The position numbers and the translations under genes were made by a program. Below the pieces are notes generated by a model that saw only the letters and a program-made list of their open reading frames with translations, searched no databases and had not been told where the DNA came from. A stretch of 64,000 nucleotides of DNA from Arcanobacterium pluranimalium. GTDB lineage: Bacteria > Actinomycetota > Actinomycetes > Actinomycetales > Actinomycetaceae. Below, piece by piece: positions 26,069 to 34,874 of this stretch (the stretch's first letter is position 1; each line of letters opens with the position of its first letter). The stretch spans positions 62,001-126,000 of the forward strand of contig NZ_JAFBCS010000001.1 in the NCBI RefSeq assembly GCF_016907845.1, given 5' to 3'.

Positions 26069-27306
26069 TGACCTTCCTCTGCACTAATCGCGGCAGAATC
26101 TAGATATGCAATATCCCCACCACATACTGTGAGCAGGCATTTTCCAAATAACTCTGTTCCAGCAAAGGGAGTCGCTCTCCCTTTCGAAAGGAACTCACTA
26201 GGGTCGAGCGCTTGGACGTACTCCAAGTCCCATACACTGAAGTCCTCACCCAATGGAATACCGAAACGTTTGCGCGGATTATGCACGTAGAGCTGCATTG
26301 CTCGTTCCATTGTTATCACCTCAGGCCTCACGAGGTGCGTATATATTGCTTGAAAAGAGGTCTCGATGCCCACCACGCCAAAAGCGGATCCGGCCAGTCC
26401 GCGGGATTTTTCTGCAGCCGAATGTGGTGCGTGATCTGTGGCGATCATATCCACTGTGCCATCGACGACTGCCTCAAGTAGCGCAAGACGATCTCGAGGC
26501 GAACGCAAAGGCGGGTTCATCTTAAAGCGCCCGTCCTCTTGCAACATCGAATCGTCGAAAACAAGGTAATGCGGTGCGGTTTCGCAGCTTGCGTCAATGC
26601 CATCAGCTTTAGCTTGCCGCATGAGTTCTACGCTTTCAGCACAGGAAATATGGCACGCGTGGAAAGCGACGCCGGTGTCTTTCGCAAGTTCGAGGTCTCG
26701 TTCCAGCTCACGCCATTCGCTTTCTTTCGGAATACCTACGTGATTATGGGCGCGCGCGTAATCGCCGTCGTTGATATAACCATTGCCTTTAAGCTGGGCA
26801 TCCTCACAGTGCGCTGCGATCACTTTTCCCAGCTCTTTGGCTATCAACATCGCTTCGCGCATCAGTTCACGCGACTGTATTCCCATGCCGTCGTCGGAAA
26901 ACGCGAGCGCATAAGGTGCCATGTTGTGCAGATCAGCGAGACGCTCTCCTCGTTCGGCAACAGTAATCGAACCATAAGGGTAAACGTTAATGGGGGCGCC
27001 GGCGTCGTCGATATATTCTTGCGCCAACGCAATATTTTTCAATGAATCTGGAACCGGATCGAGATTTGGCATAGTGCCGACGGCGGTGAAGCCACCTCGC
27101 GCCGCAGCTCTCGTGCCAGTTACCACCGTCTCTTTATAAGAAAAACCCGGCTCTCGGAAGTGCACATGCACATCGCAGAAGCCGGGAAAAACGGAAAACC
27201 TATCCGAGTTGAGAAACTCAAGGAGTGGATTTTCATCAGGGATACGCGGAGGAATTGGTATCGCTCCACTACATTGAGTGGAGTCGGGCTTAGTCAAAGC
27301 AATCAT
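26065..27306 (-). CDS. pyrC: Dihydroorotase
   Basis: This 413-residue amidohydrolase cyclises carbamoyl aspartate. Ligands and motifs are FCDVHVHFREPG, GTMPNLDPVPDS, FSDDGMGI, AAHCEDAQLKG, FHACHISCAES, CETAPHYLV and MIATDHAPHS. The N-terminus is odd: before PGFCDVHVHFREPG there are only about 40 residues, without the usual LIKNGRVVD-like opening strand. They are Pro/Ser-rich. Either the start lies elsewhere or the small N-terminal beta domain is reduced. It is the first gene of the pyrC-K-D-F-E-B operon. The ribosome site is weak (GAGAGG at 14 nt). No pyrR gene or PyrR-type leader is evident upstream. Confidence 0.92.
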   Translation of the reverse strand: MIALTKPDSTQCSGAIPIPPRIPDENPLLEFLNSDRFSVFPGFCDVHVHFREPGFSYKETVVTGTRAAARGGFTAVGTMPNLDPVPDSLKNIALAQEYIDDAGAPINVYPYGSITVAERGERLADLHNMAPYALAFSDDGMGIQSRELMREAMLIAKELGKVIAAHCEDAQLKGNGYINDGDYARAHNHVGIPKESEWRELERDLELAKDTGVAFHACHISCAESVELMRQAKADGIDASCETAPHYLVFDDSMLQEDGRFKMNPPLRSPRDRLALLEAVVDGTVDMIATDHAPHSAAEKSRGLAGSAFGVVGIETSFQAIYTHLVRPEVITMERAMQLYVHNPRKRFGIPLGEDFSVWDLEYVQALDPSEFLSKGRATPFAGTELFGKCLLTVCGGDIAYLDSAAISAEEGQ

Positions 27307-27510
27307 CGCTGTTATGCCAACCTCTCAAGGTTTCATCGTGGGCAGCGCGGGCGTGCGCCTGACGTTGATTCTGAACAAGAATAAGTTTCTCAGCATCCAA
27401 AGTCAATGCGATTATCAAAATTCGGAACGTTGCGCGTCACATTACGGACTTAAATAGAGCCGCCAAAAGCAAAATTAGGGAATCCAAAGTTTTCCGGTAC
27501 AGTTAGCTCC

Positions 27511-28083
27511 ATGGAGGATAAGACTCAGAAGTCTGAACGTGACAACTCTGTATTTAGCGCAGCGCCTGATCCGCTGCTTGATCTACGTGCTGACGTTGAC
27601 GTCAACATCTACGAGCCAGGTTCGCTCTTTTCGCGACACAGCCCGCAGGGCATGAGTGCGTGCGCTAAAGAATCTTTCAGCAAGGTGCATCCTGATTTTA
27701 TGTCCGCATGGCGAGCTCACCCCTCACAGTTCGGACGCAAACAGGTGCAGCCGCCGTCGCCGAACGTCGCCCCGACCCCATCCAGTTACAGTAGTTTTAC
27801 GACGCCGCAGCGCCCACTACGTTTCGACGCTGAAAAGAAAACTCGTGGCACCGCCGTCGTCCTGGGATTGCTCTTTGGGTTTCAAGGTGCACACAATTTT
27901 TACTGGGGGCACGTCAATCGAGGAATCTTAGATGTGCTGTTGTGGGTAGCATGCCTTTTTGCGTTTTTCTACTCGGGAATCCTCCTTATGATGTTGCCCG
28001 TGGCAATATACGTGGGTGTTGAATTGATCCAGATTTGCATGGCACGCGGAATTTATCGCGAACTTCCGATGCCACAGTATTAA
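27511..28083 (+). CDS. TM2 domain-containing membrane protein
   Basis: The 190-residue protein has a hydrophilic, Pro/Ser-rich N-terminal half of about 110 residues. A TM2 domain follows: KTRGTAVVLGLLFGFQGAHNFY, the G-x-H-x-F-Y-x-G-x-x-x-x-G turn in GAHNFYWGHVNRGI, and a second pair of hydrophobic stretches ending at ICMARGIYRELP. TM2 proteins are small membrane proteins of unclear function. No ribosome site is seen before ATG 27511, so leaderless translation is possible. It diverges from the pyr operon. Confidence 0.8.
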   Translation: MEDKTQKSERDNSVFSAAPDPLLDLRADVDVNIYEPGSLFSRHSPQGMSACAKESFSKVHPDFMSAWRAHPSQFGRKQVQPPSPNVAPTPSSYSSFTTPQRPLRFDAEKKTRGTAVVLGLLFGFQGAHNFYWGHVNRGILDVLLWVACLFAFFYSGILLMMLPVAIYVGVELIQICMARGIYRELPMPQY

Positions 28084-28358
28084 CTGGTTGAGCCTGACGT
28101 TATTGGCGCACGGCTTTTCGCACTGGCTCCTTTTAGGCGTATGAGCAGGTAAAATGTGGATTTTACCGACGTGCGTGCCCGCAGTTTCTTCTTAAAAACT
28201 GGTTATTTGGAGACCGATTTTGGCGAGCCTGTATTAACTGAGCCGATTTAAATTTGTTAAGACAATTGATAATTTTGCTTCAACGTGGAAAGATCGAAAT
28301 GTTAGGACATTTACGTCCATCCGATCTCGGCCAGACCATGGCTAAACGAGGAGAATAT

Positions 28359-29438
28359 ATGAACAAGATTCGCGTAGGTATTGTTGGCGTCGGAAACTGC
28401 GCCAGTTCCCTAGTGCAAGGCGTCCATTTCTACCGCGATGCAGACCCATCCGATACGATCCCAGGTCTTATGCACGTCAATTTTGGCGGCTACCATGTGA
28501 ACGACGTCGAATTCGTGGCTGCGTTCGACGTAGACGCACAAAAAGTTGGCAAGGATCTTTCCGAAGCTATTTGGGCCAGTGAAAACAACACCTACAAGTT
28601 CACTGACGTTCCACATATGGGAGTGACCGTAAGCCGCGGCAAGACTCTTGATGGTCTCGGCGAATACTACCGGGCCACAATTGAAGAATCTGACGCTCCC
28701 GAAGTCGATGTTGTGCAAGCTCTCAAAGATGCCCAGGTAGATGTGCTCGTTTCTTACCTGCCAGTGGGTTCAGAAGAAGCCGACCGTTTCTACGCGCAAT
28801 GCGCTATCGACGCCGGTGTGGCATTCGTGAACTGCTTGCCGGTGTTTATCGCTTCCAACCCTGAGTGGGCTGCAAAGTTCGAGGCTGCGGGCGTGCCGAT
28901 CGTGGGTGACGATATTAAGTCGCAGTATGGCGCAACAATTTCGCACCGCGATATCGTGCGACTCATGGAAGAGCGCGGTGTGCGGATTGATCGCACTTAC
29001 CAGCTCAATGTGGGTGGAAATATGGACTTCAAGAATATGTTGCAGCGCAACCGTCTTGAGTCGAAGAAGATTTCTAAGACCAATGCCGTCACTTCCAATA
29101 TGACTGGTCCAGTGAACGATCATGATATTCACGTTGGCCCATCTGATTACGTACCTTGGCTCGAAGATCGCAAGTTTGCTTTCGTGCGCATTGAGGGCAC
29201 GACCTTTGGTGAAGTACCAATCCAGATGGAGTACAAGCTTGAAGTTTGGGATTCGCCAAACTCAGCAGGCATCGTGATTGACGCTATCCGCGCCGCAAAG
29301 ATCGCGCTTGATCGCGGCGTCGGTGGGCCAATCCTTTCGGCCTCGTCCTACCTGATGAAATCGCCACCTGAGCAGCGTCGCGATAACATCGCCCGCGAAT
29401 CAGTTGAAGGATTTATCCGCGGCGACGTACAGCGCTGA
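28359..29438 (+). CDS. ino1: Inositol-3-phosphate synthase
   Basis: This 359-residue NAD-dependent enzyme converts glucose 6-phosphate to inositol 1(3)-phosphate, the precursor of phosphatidylinositol and mycothiol in actinobacteria. Visible are [80 protein letters not shown] and [17 protein letters not shown], all typical of the short actinobacterial type. ATG 28359 is preceded by GAGGAGAA. The open frame upstream to 28254 is not part of the family. A strong terminator follows. Confidence 0.95.
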   Translation: MNKIRVGIVGVGNCASSLVQGVHFYRDADPSDTIPGLMHVNFGGYHVNDVEFVAAFDVDAQKVGKDLSEAIWASENNTYKFTDVPHMGVTVSRGKTLDGLGEYYRATIEESDAPEVDVVQALKDAQVDVLVSYLPVGSEEADRFYAQCAIDAGVAFVNCLPVFIASNPEWAAKFEAAGVPIVGDDIKSQYGATISHRDIVRLMEERGVRIDRTYQLNVGGNMDFKNMLQRNRLESKKISKTNAVTSNMTGPVNDHDIHVGPSDYVPWLEDRKFAFVRIEGTTFGEVPIQMEYKLEVWDSPNSAGIVIDAIRAAKIALDRGVGGPILSASSYLMKSPPEQRRDNIARESVEGFIRGDVQR

Positions 29439-29469
29439 TCGACTTATTATCAGGCTAACTCTGCTGTGT

Positions 29470-29505
29470 GGGGGTGGAGATGGGTATTTTCCCATATCCA
29501 CCCCC
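29470..29505 (+). terminator. Terminator-like hairpin after ino1
   Basis: GGGGGTGGAGATGGG (29470-29484) pairs with 29491-29505 with one mismatch around a short T-rich loop, starting 32 bases after the ino1 stop. Confidence 0.7.
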
Positions 29506-29597
29506 GCCGCTATACTGAGATAAAATGTTCGACTTTATATTTCTGAAATGCGAAGCTAACAGAAACAAATCGAATTATAACAGTGAGCGAGAAAGCA

Positions 29598-30068
29598 ATG
29601 ACGCACAATAATTTCAACAACGTTTACATCAGTTCACAACGGCCGGCAGCATCCGCACTTAATATAGCCAGTCGAATCATTCCCTCACTAGCTCTAGCAA
29701 CGTTCGCATATTTCTACATGCTTGCAAAAAGCCCACTCCATTGGCTCACACAGCCACTAGGTATCGCCATTATCGCATTAGAAGTCCTGGCAATATGCAC
29801 AGCTCTTATTTCGACTCGGCACAAGATTTATGCAATCGGAATTGTTATTGCACTTCGTGCAGCTATTATCGTCTTTGCAATTGGAGCAATCTTTGCGTTA
29901 ACGAAACTCACCGCACTTCCGAGCACGGGCGGTCTACTGCGGGACTACGCTAACGAACTAACGATTCCTTTGCTCGCCGAGCTCCTCTTTCTCGCGTTTA
30001 ATGTGGCCTTCCTGCGGCTCGCGCGAGGAGCGGATCCTCACCACGTAGCAGGCATTTCACCTGCGTAA
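29598..30068 (+). CDS. Small hypothetical membrane protein
   Basis: This protein of about 156 residues has four hydrophobic stretches (around residues 20-38, 50-70, 75-100 and 118-142) and a short polar tail (GADPHHVAGISPA). I recognise no family. A GTG at 29583 would add five residues; ATG 29598 is preferred because GAGAAAG stands just before it. The 3' end overlaps the end of the convergent radical SAM gene by 31 bases, and base composition is normal. Confidence 0.6.
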   Translation: MTHNNFNNVYISSQRPAASALNIASRIIPSLALATFAYFYMLAKSPLHWLTQPLGIAIIALEVLAICTALISTRHKIYAIGIVIALRAAIIVFAIGAIFALTKLTALPSTGGLLRDYANELTIPLLAELLFLAFNVAFLRLARGADPHHVAGISPA

Positions 30069-31276
30069 CCCTCAGGTATATACGCACACGATGGATCGGC
30101 AGCAAGTGGGTCGCGCGTCAGGGCGTAAGCCGTGGAGCGCGACCCGCCACAAAAGTGGTTATACTCGCACACTCCACATTTCCCACCAAAAAGCTCAGGG
30201 CTGCGCAATTGCCGCATTACCGGCGAATCGGAATATAGCTGCGCCAACGGCGTTTCTTTCACCGATCCTACATGAATCGGCAAAAATCCCGACGGATACA
30301 CATCCCCAACATGGTCAATAAACACAAACCCCGAGCCAGAATTAACAGCCAACGGCGTGCGCGGAACCCGAGTCTTTTCCGGAGTAGCTCCCAATAAACG
30401 CGTCGTCTCTTGCGTCAGCCAATAATACAGCTCTCCATGCTCAGGCAAAGCATTCCCAGTCTCAGCAGCTCGCGCACGCTGGAAAGCAATACGCCGATAC
30501 TGCGGCGCCTCCGTCGTCTTAATCGCAATCCGATCCGACACATCGTGTAACCACTGCAATACGTCCTCTCGCTCGAGCGGCGAAAGCATGTTCAAATTAG
30601 CACCACGCCCAGTTGGTACCAGCATGAATATGTACCACATGAAGGCTTGCAACTCGATCGCTTTTGCGAGCATAGCCGGCGCTTCCTTGATATTTCCGCG
30701 GGTCAAGGTGGAGTTGATCTGCAAGCGGAACCCCACCTCATTGATGATTTTCGTAGCTTCTACAGTTTTGTCGAAAGTGCCTTTGATGCCACGGAAAGCG
30801 TCGTGCGTTTCAGCAGTTGCGCCGTCCATCGACACTGACATCGCCTTACCGCCAGCCTCCCGCAAGGCAACTAGGCGTTCCTTGGTGAACAAAGGAGTGA
30901 CGGATGGCGAAATCGACATCGAAAGCCCCAGTTCAGTTCCGTAGCGCACCAGTTCAACGAGGTCGTCACGTTCGAAGCAGTCTCCACCAGTAAGGACGAC
31001 GAGCGGCAGAGGTTTCGAATAACTAGCAAGTTGACGCAGCAAGTCTTTCCCCTGCTCAGTGGTGAGCTGGCCGGGCGCAGCATGACGCTGCGCCTCGGCT
31101 CGGCAATGTGCACACACAAGCCCACACGCTCTGGTAACCTCCCAGATCGCGATAAACGGTTTCTCATTCAAATCGTGCCGGATTTCGCGCACGATTGGAT
31201 GAGCTCGGCGTTCACCTGGATGCCCCTGATTCCCGCCGGGATGCTGGCGTTCGCCTAAATGCTCATGGTGCTCCAT
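30038..31276 (-). CDS. Radical SAM/SPASM domain protein (TIGR04053-like)
   Basis: The 412-residue protein has the radical SAM cluster motif TRACGLVCAHCRAEA (C-x3-C-x2-C), then PLVVLTGGDCFERDDL, the strand MSVSMDGATAETHDAFRG and LQINSTLTRGNI. A C-terminal SPASM domain carries several Cys (GKCGVCEYNHFCGGSRSTAY and DPSCAYI), enough for auxiliary 4Fe-4S clusters. It resembles the TIGR04053 group, which is related to haem/peptide-modifying SPASM enzymes. No substrate is known to me. The first 27 residues are rich in His (MEHHEHLGERQHPGG...), a possible metal-binding tail. ATG 31276 has AAGGAG nine bases upstream. Confidence 0.82.
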   Translation of the reverse strand: MEHHEHLGERQHPGGNQGHPGERRAHPIVREIRHDLNEKPFIAIWEVTRACGLVCAHCRAEAQRHAAPGQLTTEQGKDLLRQLASYSKPLPLVVLTGGDCFERDDLVELVRYGTELGLSMSISPSVTPLFTKERLVALREAGGKAMSVSMDGATAETHDAFRGIKGTFDKTVEATKIINEVGFRLQINSTLTRGNIKEAPAMLAKAIELQAFMWYIFMLVPTGRGANLNMLSPLEREDVLQWLHDVSDRIAIKTTEAPQYRRIAFQRARAAETGNALPEHGELYYWLTQETTRLLGATPEKTRVPRTPLAVNSGSGFVFIDHVGDVYPSGFLPIHVGSVKETPLAQLYSDSPVMRQLRSPELFGGKCGVCEYNHFCGGSRSTAYALTRDPLAADPSCAYIPEGYAGEMPATW

Positions 31277-31356
31277 ACAGCTCAACTCCTTAGATCTCTC
31301 CCATCATAATCTCACCGGAAAGAAATCCTTAGGACTTTAGCGACACACCCACTTAT

Positions 31357-34008
31357 TCACTTCTGCACGCTGAGCTTTAACCGTTGATGAACACCGTCAA
31401 TACGATTCCCACCACCTGCGACACTCTCAAAATCGCTCAGGTCAAAATCTGCGGCGTCAACTACCACGGCATCGCCGTCCTGTACTGCACCAGCCAAGAG
31501 CATGCGGGCAAGCTGGTCACCAATTTCGCGTTGAATCAACCGACGCAATGGGCGGGCACCAAAAGCTGCATCATAACCATCAACAGTGAGAATATCTTTC
31601 GCCGCCGGCAGCACGTCAAGCGAAATTCTGCGCGAGGCAAGCCGCTGCGCCACTTGCGCAACCTGCAAATCTACAATCTTCCCAAGCTGCTCAATCGTCA
31701 GCGGCTCGAACATAATCACGTCGTCCAAACGGTTGAGGAACTCGGGCTTAAAATGAGCACGCACAGCGCTCATCACCGCCGAATTCTTCTCCTGCACACC
31801 AAGTTCAGGATCAGAGAGGAACTGCGATCCAAGATTCGACGTCAAGATCAAGATCGTATTTCGGAAATCAACCGTGCGCCCCTGACCGTCCGTAAGGCGT
31901 CCGTCGTCGAGCACCTGGAGAAGTATATCGAACACTTCCGGATGCGCTTTCTCGACCTCATCTAGCAGCACCACACCATAAGGACGACGCCGCACTGCCT
32001 CCGTGAGCTGCCCACCTTCTTCGTAACCCACGTATCCCGGAGGAGCACCCACCAAGCGTGCTACGGAGTGTTTCTCACCGTACTCAGACATGTCGATACG
32101 AACCATGGCGCGCTCGTCGTCGAAAAGAAAATCTGCGAGAGCTTTTGCCAGTTCCGTTTTACCCACACCCGTCGGACCAAGGAATAAGAAAGAGCCGGTG
32201 GGGCGATTCGGATCGGACACGCCAGCGCGCGAGCGACGCACCGCGTCAGACACCGAACGCACCGCACTATCTTGACCAATGAGGCGTTTGCCGAGGTAGC
32301 TCTCCATATCGAGAAGCTTCTCCGTCTCACCTTGCAAGAGCCTACCCACTGGAATACCAGTCCAGGCAGCAATCACTTCAGCGATACCCTCTGCATCTAC
32401 TCGCTCAGCAATCATTGGCACGGCGTCTGTAACCTGAGATTCTTCAGACTCACCCTCCGCGATTTGCCGCTCCACCTGTGGAATCTCTCCATTTTGGATA
32501 CGTCCAGCATCTTCATAGCGCCCTTCACGGATAGCTTTTTCCAGTTCCGTACGCAATTCATCGAGCTTTACGCGCAAATCGCCCACTTTGTTACGACCAG
32601 CTTTTTCGGCCTGCCAGCGCGCGTTGAGCCCAGCCAACTCTTCAGATTTATCAGCCAACTCGGCTTCCAAGCGCTCAAGACGCTCAGCTGCACCGGCGTC
32701 GTCTTCCGAATCGGTCTCTTCCAGATAAGCTTTCTCCATCCGCAAGCGGTCTACCTGCCGTTGGAGCACGTCAATTTCCTCAGGCGAAGAGTCTAGCTCC
32801 ATACGCAGCCGCGAGGCCGCCTCATCTACCAAATCGATGGCTTTATCGGGAAGTTGGCGCCCAGAGATATAGCGATCAGAGAGCGTTGCCGCAGCTACGA
32901 GCGCTCCGTCAGAAATCGTCACCTTGTGGTGCGCTTCGTATTTAGGTGCGATGCCACGCAAAATAGCGATCGTATCCTCGACCGACGGTTCACCAACGAA
33001 AATTTGCTGGAATCTACGCTCAAGCGCCGGATCTTTCTCGATATTTTCGCGGTATTCATCGAGCGTAGTGGCACCAACGAGTCGCAATTCGCCGCGGGCA
33101 AGCATCGGCTTGAGCATATTACCCGCATCCATGGCACCCTCAGCACCTCCACCTGCGCCGACCACCGTGTGGAGCTCATCGATAAAGGTGACCACTTCGC
33201 CGTCGGAATCTTTGATCTCTTGCAACACCGCCTTAAGGCGTTCCTCAAACTCGCCACGATACTTCGCTCCAGCAACCATGCCTGCGATATCGAGCGAGAT
33301 CAGGCGCTTGTCACGCAAAGACTCAGGCACATCGCCGTCCACGATACGCTGCGCAAGCCCTTCAACAACCGCAGTTTTACCAACGCCCGGCTCACCGATC
33401 AGCACTGGATTGTTCTTCGTACGCCGCGAGAGTACTTGGATCACTCGGCGAATCTCGGAATCGCGGCCAATCACTGGGTCAAGTTTTCCCTCACGAGCAG
33501 CTTGAGTGAGATCTGTGCCGTATTTTTCGAGCGCCTTGAAAGTGCCCTCCGGATCAGGAGACTGCACTTTTGCAGAGCCACGCACCGAGGGCAGAGCAGC
33601 AAACAACTGATCACGGTTTGCACCGGCACTGCGCAGAATATCTCCTGCCGAGCTGTGCGAGCTAGAAATTGCCAGGAGAAGATGCTCGGTCGAAATAAAC
33701 GAATCACCCAGCGCACTGGCTTCTTGACCAGCGTCGTTGAGCACTTGCGAGAGATTACGGGAAGCTTGTGGCTGTGCCACGCTAGACCCTGAAGCTCCAG
33801 GTAGCGCAGTGAGCTGCGCTTGCACACGTTCCGCGATTGCGTTTCGATCAACGCCGACGGCGTCCAGCAACGCAACTGCCACACCTCCCGTTTGCTTGAG
33901 CAAAGCTGCGAGGAGATGGAGTGGTTCGAGTTGCGGATTTCCTGCTGCGGAGGCACTCTGGATCGCTTGCGCGAGCGCCTCCTGTGATTTAGTTGTGAGT
34001 TTGTCCAT
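31357..34008 (-). CDS. clpB: ClpB disaggregase
   Basis: This 883-residue AAA+ unfoldase works with DnaK-DnaJ-GrpE to dissolve protein aggregates. It has the N-terminal Clp repeat domain, a first Walker [14 protein letters not shown] with [15 protein letters not shown], the long coiled-coil middle domain (residues about 400-530, rich in Glu/Arg/Leu), a second Walker [27 protein letters not shown] and [15 protein letters not shown] 34008 follows AGGAGAA. The frame runs ten codons upstream without homology. A HAIR operator at 34065-34085 places it in the HspR regulon with the dnaK operon. Confidence 0.97.
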   Translation of the reverse strand: MDKLTTKSQEALAQAIQSASAAGNPQLEPLHLLAALLKQTGGVAVALLDAVGVDRNAIAERVQAQLTALPGASGSSVAQPQASRNLSQVLNDAGQEASALGDSFISTEHLLLAISSSHSSAGDILRSAGANRDQLFAALPSVRGSAKVQSPDPEGTFKALEKYGTDLTQAAREGKLDPVIGRDSEIRRVIQVLSRRTKNNPVLIGEPGVGKTAVVEGLAQRIVDGDVPESLRDKRLISLDIAGMVAGAKYRGEFEERLKAVLQEIKDSDGEVVTFIDELHTVVGAGGGAEGAMDAGNMLKPMLARGELRLVGATTLDEYRENIEKDPALERRFQQIFVGEPSVEDTIAILRGIAPKYEAHHKVTISDGALVAAATLSDRYISGRQLPDKAIDLVDEAASRLRMELDSSPEEIDVLQRQVDRLRMEKAYLEETDSEDDAGAAERLERLEAELADKSEELAGLNARWQAEKAGRNKVGDLRVKLDELRTELEKAIREGRYEDAGRIQNGEIPQVERQIAEGESEESQVTDAVPMIAERVDAEGIAEVIAAWTGIPVGRLLQGETEKLLDMESYLGKRLIGQDSAVRSVSDAVRRSRAGVSDPNRPTGSFLFLGPTGVGKTELAKALADFLFDDERAMVRIDMSEYGEKHSVARLVGAPPGYVGYEEGGQLTEAVRRRPYGVVLLDEVEKAHPEVFDILLQVLDDGRLTDGQGRTVDFRNTILILTSNLGSQFLSDPELGVQEKNSAVMSAVRAHFKPEFLNRLDDVIMFEPLTIEQLGKIVDLQVAQVAQRLASRRISLDVLPAAKDILTVDGYDAAFGARPLRRLIQREIGDQLARMLLAGAVQDGDAVVVDAADFDLSDFESVAGGGNRIDGVHQRLKLSVQK

Positions 34009-34064
34009 GACGTTCTCCTGATTGTTGATGTAAGTCAATATTCACTCAATGTAACGCAATAATA

Positions 34065-34085
34065 GTTGAGTCTATTCCACTCAAC
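34065..34085. promoter_or_regulatory. HAIR element (HspR operator) upstream of clpB
   Basis: GTTGAGT (34065-34071), a seven-base spacer, then ACTCAAC (34079-34085): this matches the known HspR inverted repeat CTTGAGT-N7-ACTCAAG at 12 of 14 positions. It lies 57 bases before the clpB start codon. A further ACTCAA half-site occurs at 34044. Confidence 0.85.
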
Positions 34086-34232
34086 TTAGCATGTCGATAG
34101 GTAAGCTGGTTTGCGTCCACAAACAGGGCAAATGGGAGGTTGTGTCAGATCGGGAGCGGAAGGGATTTGGGTATAGATGCGATGTGACGTAACCCCGTTG
34201 CTATGAAGTTCTCCATGCAGCCAACGTGACCG

Positions 34233-34302
34233 AACACTACACACAACACTCAACACAACACTCAACATGTGTAGTGTTATGTGCAGTGTTGTGTGTAGTG
34301 TT
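34233..34302. repeat. 18-bp inverted repeat with internal tandem repeats
   Basis: AACACTACACACAACACT (34233-34250) is exactly reverse-complementary to 34285-34302. The 34 bases between them contain a second AACACT...AGTGTT pair and a 12-bp tandem unit. The region is low-complexity (AC/GT), unlike flanking DNA, and lies about 50 bases before the ybaK start. Confidence 0.75.
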
Positions 34303-34349
34303 GCATGTTCATGTGCAGTGTTCGAGAAACAAAAGAAAGGTGGCGGCAC

Positions 34350-34874
34350 GTGGCCAAAAAGTCCAACCCAGTAGGAACTCCCGCACTTCGAGCACTCAAC
34401 AGCGCAGGCGTGAAGTATGAACTTTTCGAATACGAACACTCAGCCACGATGGAACATGGATATGCGCTCGACACATCCGCAGTGCTCGGCATTGAGCCCG
34501 CGCGTATTTTCAAAACCTTGCTTACCGAATGTGACGGGCGTGCCGTCGTCGCCGTTGTGCCGGCGTCGTCACAACTTAGCTTGAAAGCCTTGGCAAAAGC
34601 CGCCGGAGCAAAAAACGCGGCGATGATGAACCCCGCTCAAGCCGAAAAGATTACCGGTTACGTGACCGGCGGGATTTCTCCCCTTGGCCAGCGCAAACTC
34701 TACCCAACTTTCATCGACGAATCAGCGCTCATCCACGAAAGAATCCTCGTTTCCGGCGGGAAAAGAAACTTATCAGTGGCACTGCGAGCACAGGATTTGG
34801 CATCGCTCACCAACGCACAATTTTTCGCCATTGCGGCCGACACCAGCAGCAACACTAAACATTCGGCTCAGTAA
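34350..34874 (+). CDS. ybaK: YbaK/EbsC-family Cys-tRNA(Pro) deacylase
   Basis: This 174-residue editing-domain protein hydrolyses mischarged Cys-tRNA(Pro). Family features are TPALRALNSAGVKYELFEYEH at the N-terminus, RIFKTLLTECDGRAVVAVVPAS, LKALAKAAGAKNAAMMNPAQAE, TGYVTGGISPLGQRK, and the C-terminal ILVSGGKRNLSVALRAQDLASLT. GTG 34350 is chosen, with GAAAGG nine bases upstream. An ATG at 34305 would start within the repeat region. The 3' end overlaps the convergent GluQ gene by 20 bases. Confidence 0.92.
   Translation: MAKKSNPVGTPALRALNSAGVKYELFEYEHSATMEHGYALDTSAVLGIEPARIFKTLLTECDGRAVVAVVPASSQLSLKALAKAAGAKNAAMMNPAQAEKITGYVTGGISPLGQRKLYPTFIDESALIHERILVSGGKRNLSVALRAQDLASLTNAQFFAIAADTSSNTKHSAQ

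Larger units (their letters stand above)
34009..34349. other. Divergent region clpB / ybaK with nested inverted repeats
   Basis: Next to clpB lies the HAIR operator. A stretch at 34233-34302 is built from ACACAACACT-like repeats. An arm at 34233-34250 is the perfect complement of 34285-34302, with a further smaller inverted repeat in between and a tandem AACACTCAACAC unit. On the minus strand an open frame at 34086-34240 would encode a short peptide ending in CPVCGRKPAYLSTC. Its reality is doubtful. Confidence 0.55.

Noticed and set aside
32854-33792. 312-codon frame on the + strand over clpB
   Set aside because: It is antisense to the conserved first AAA+ domain and has no motif or ribosome site.
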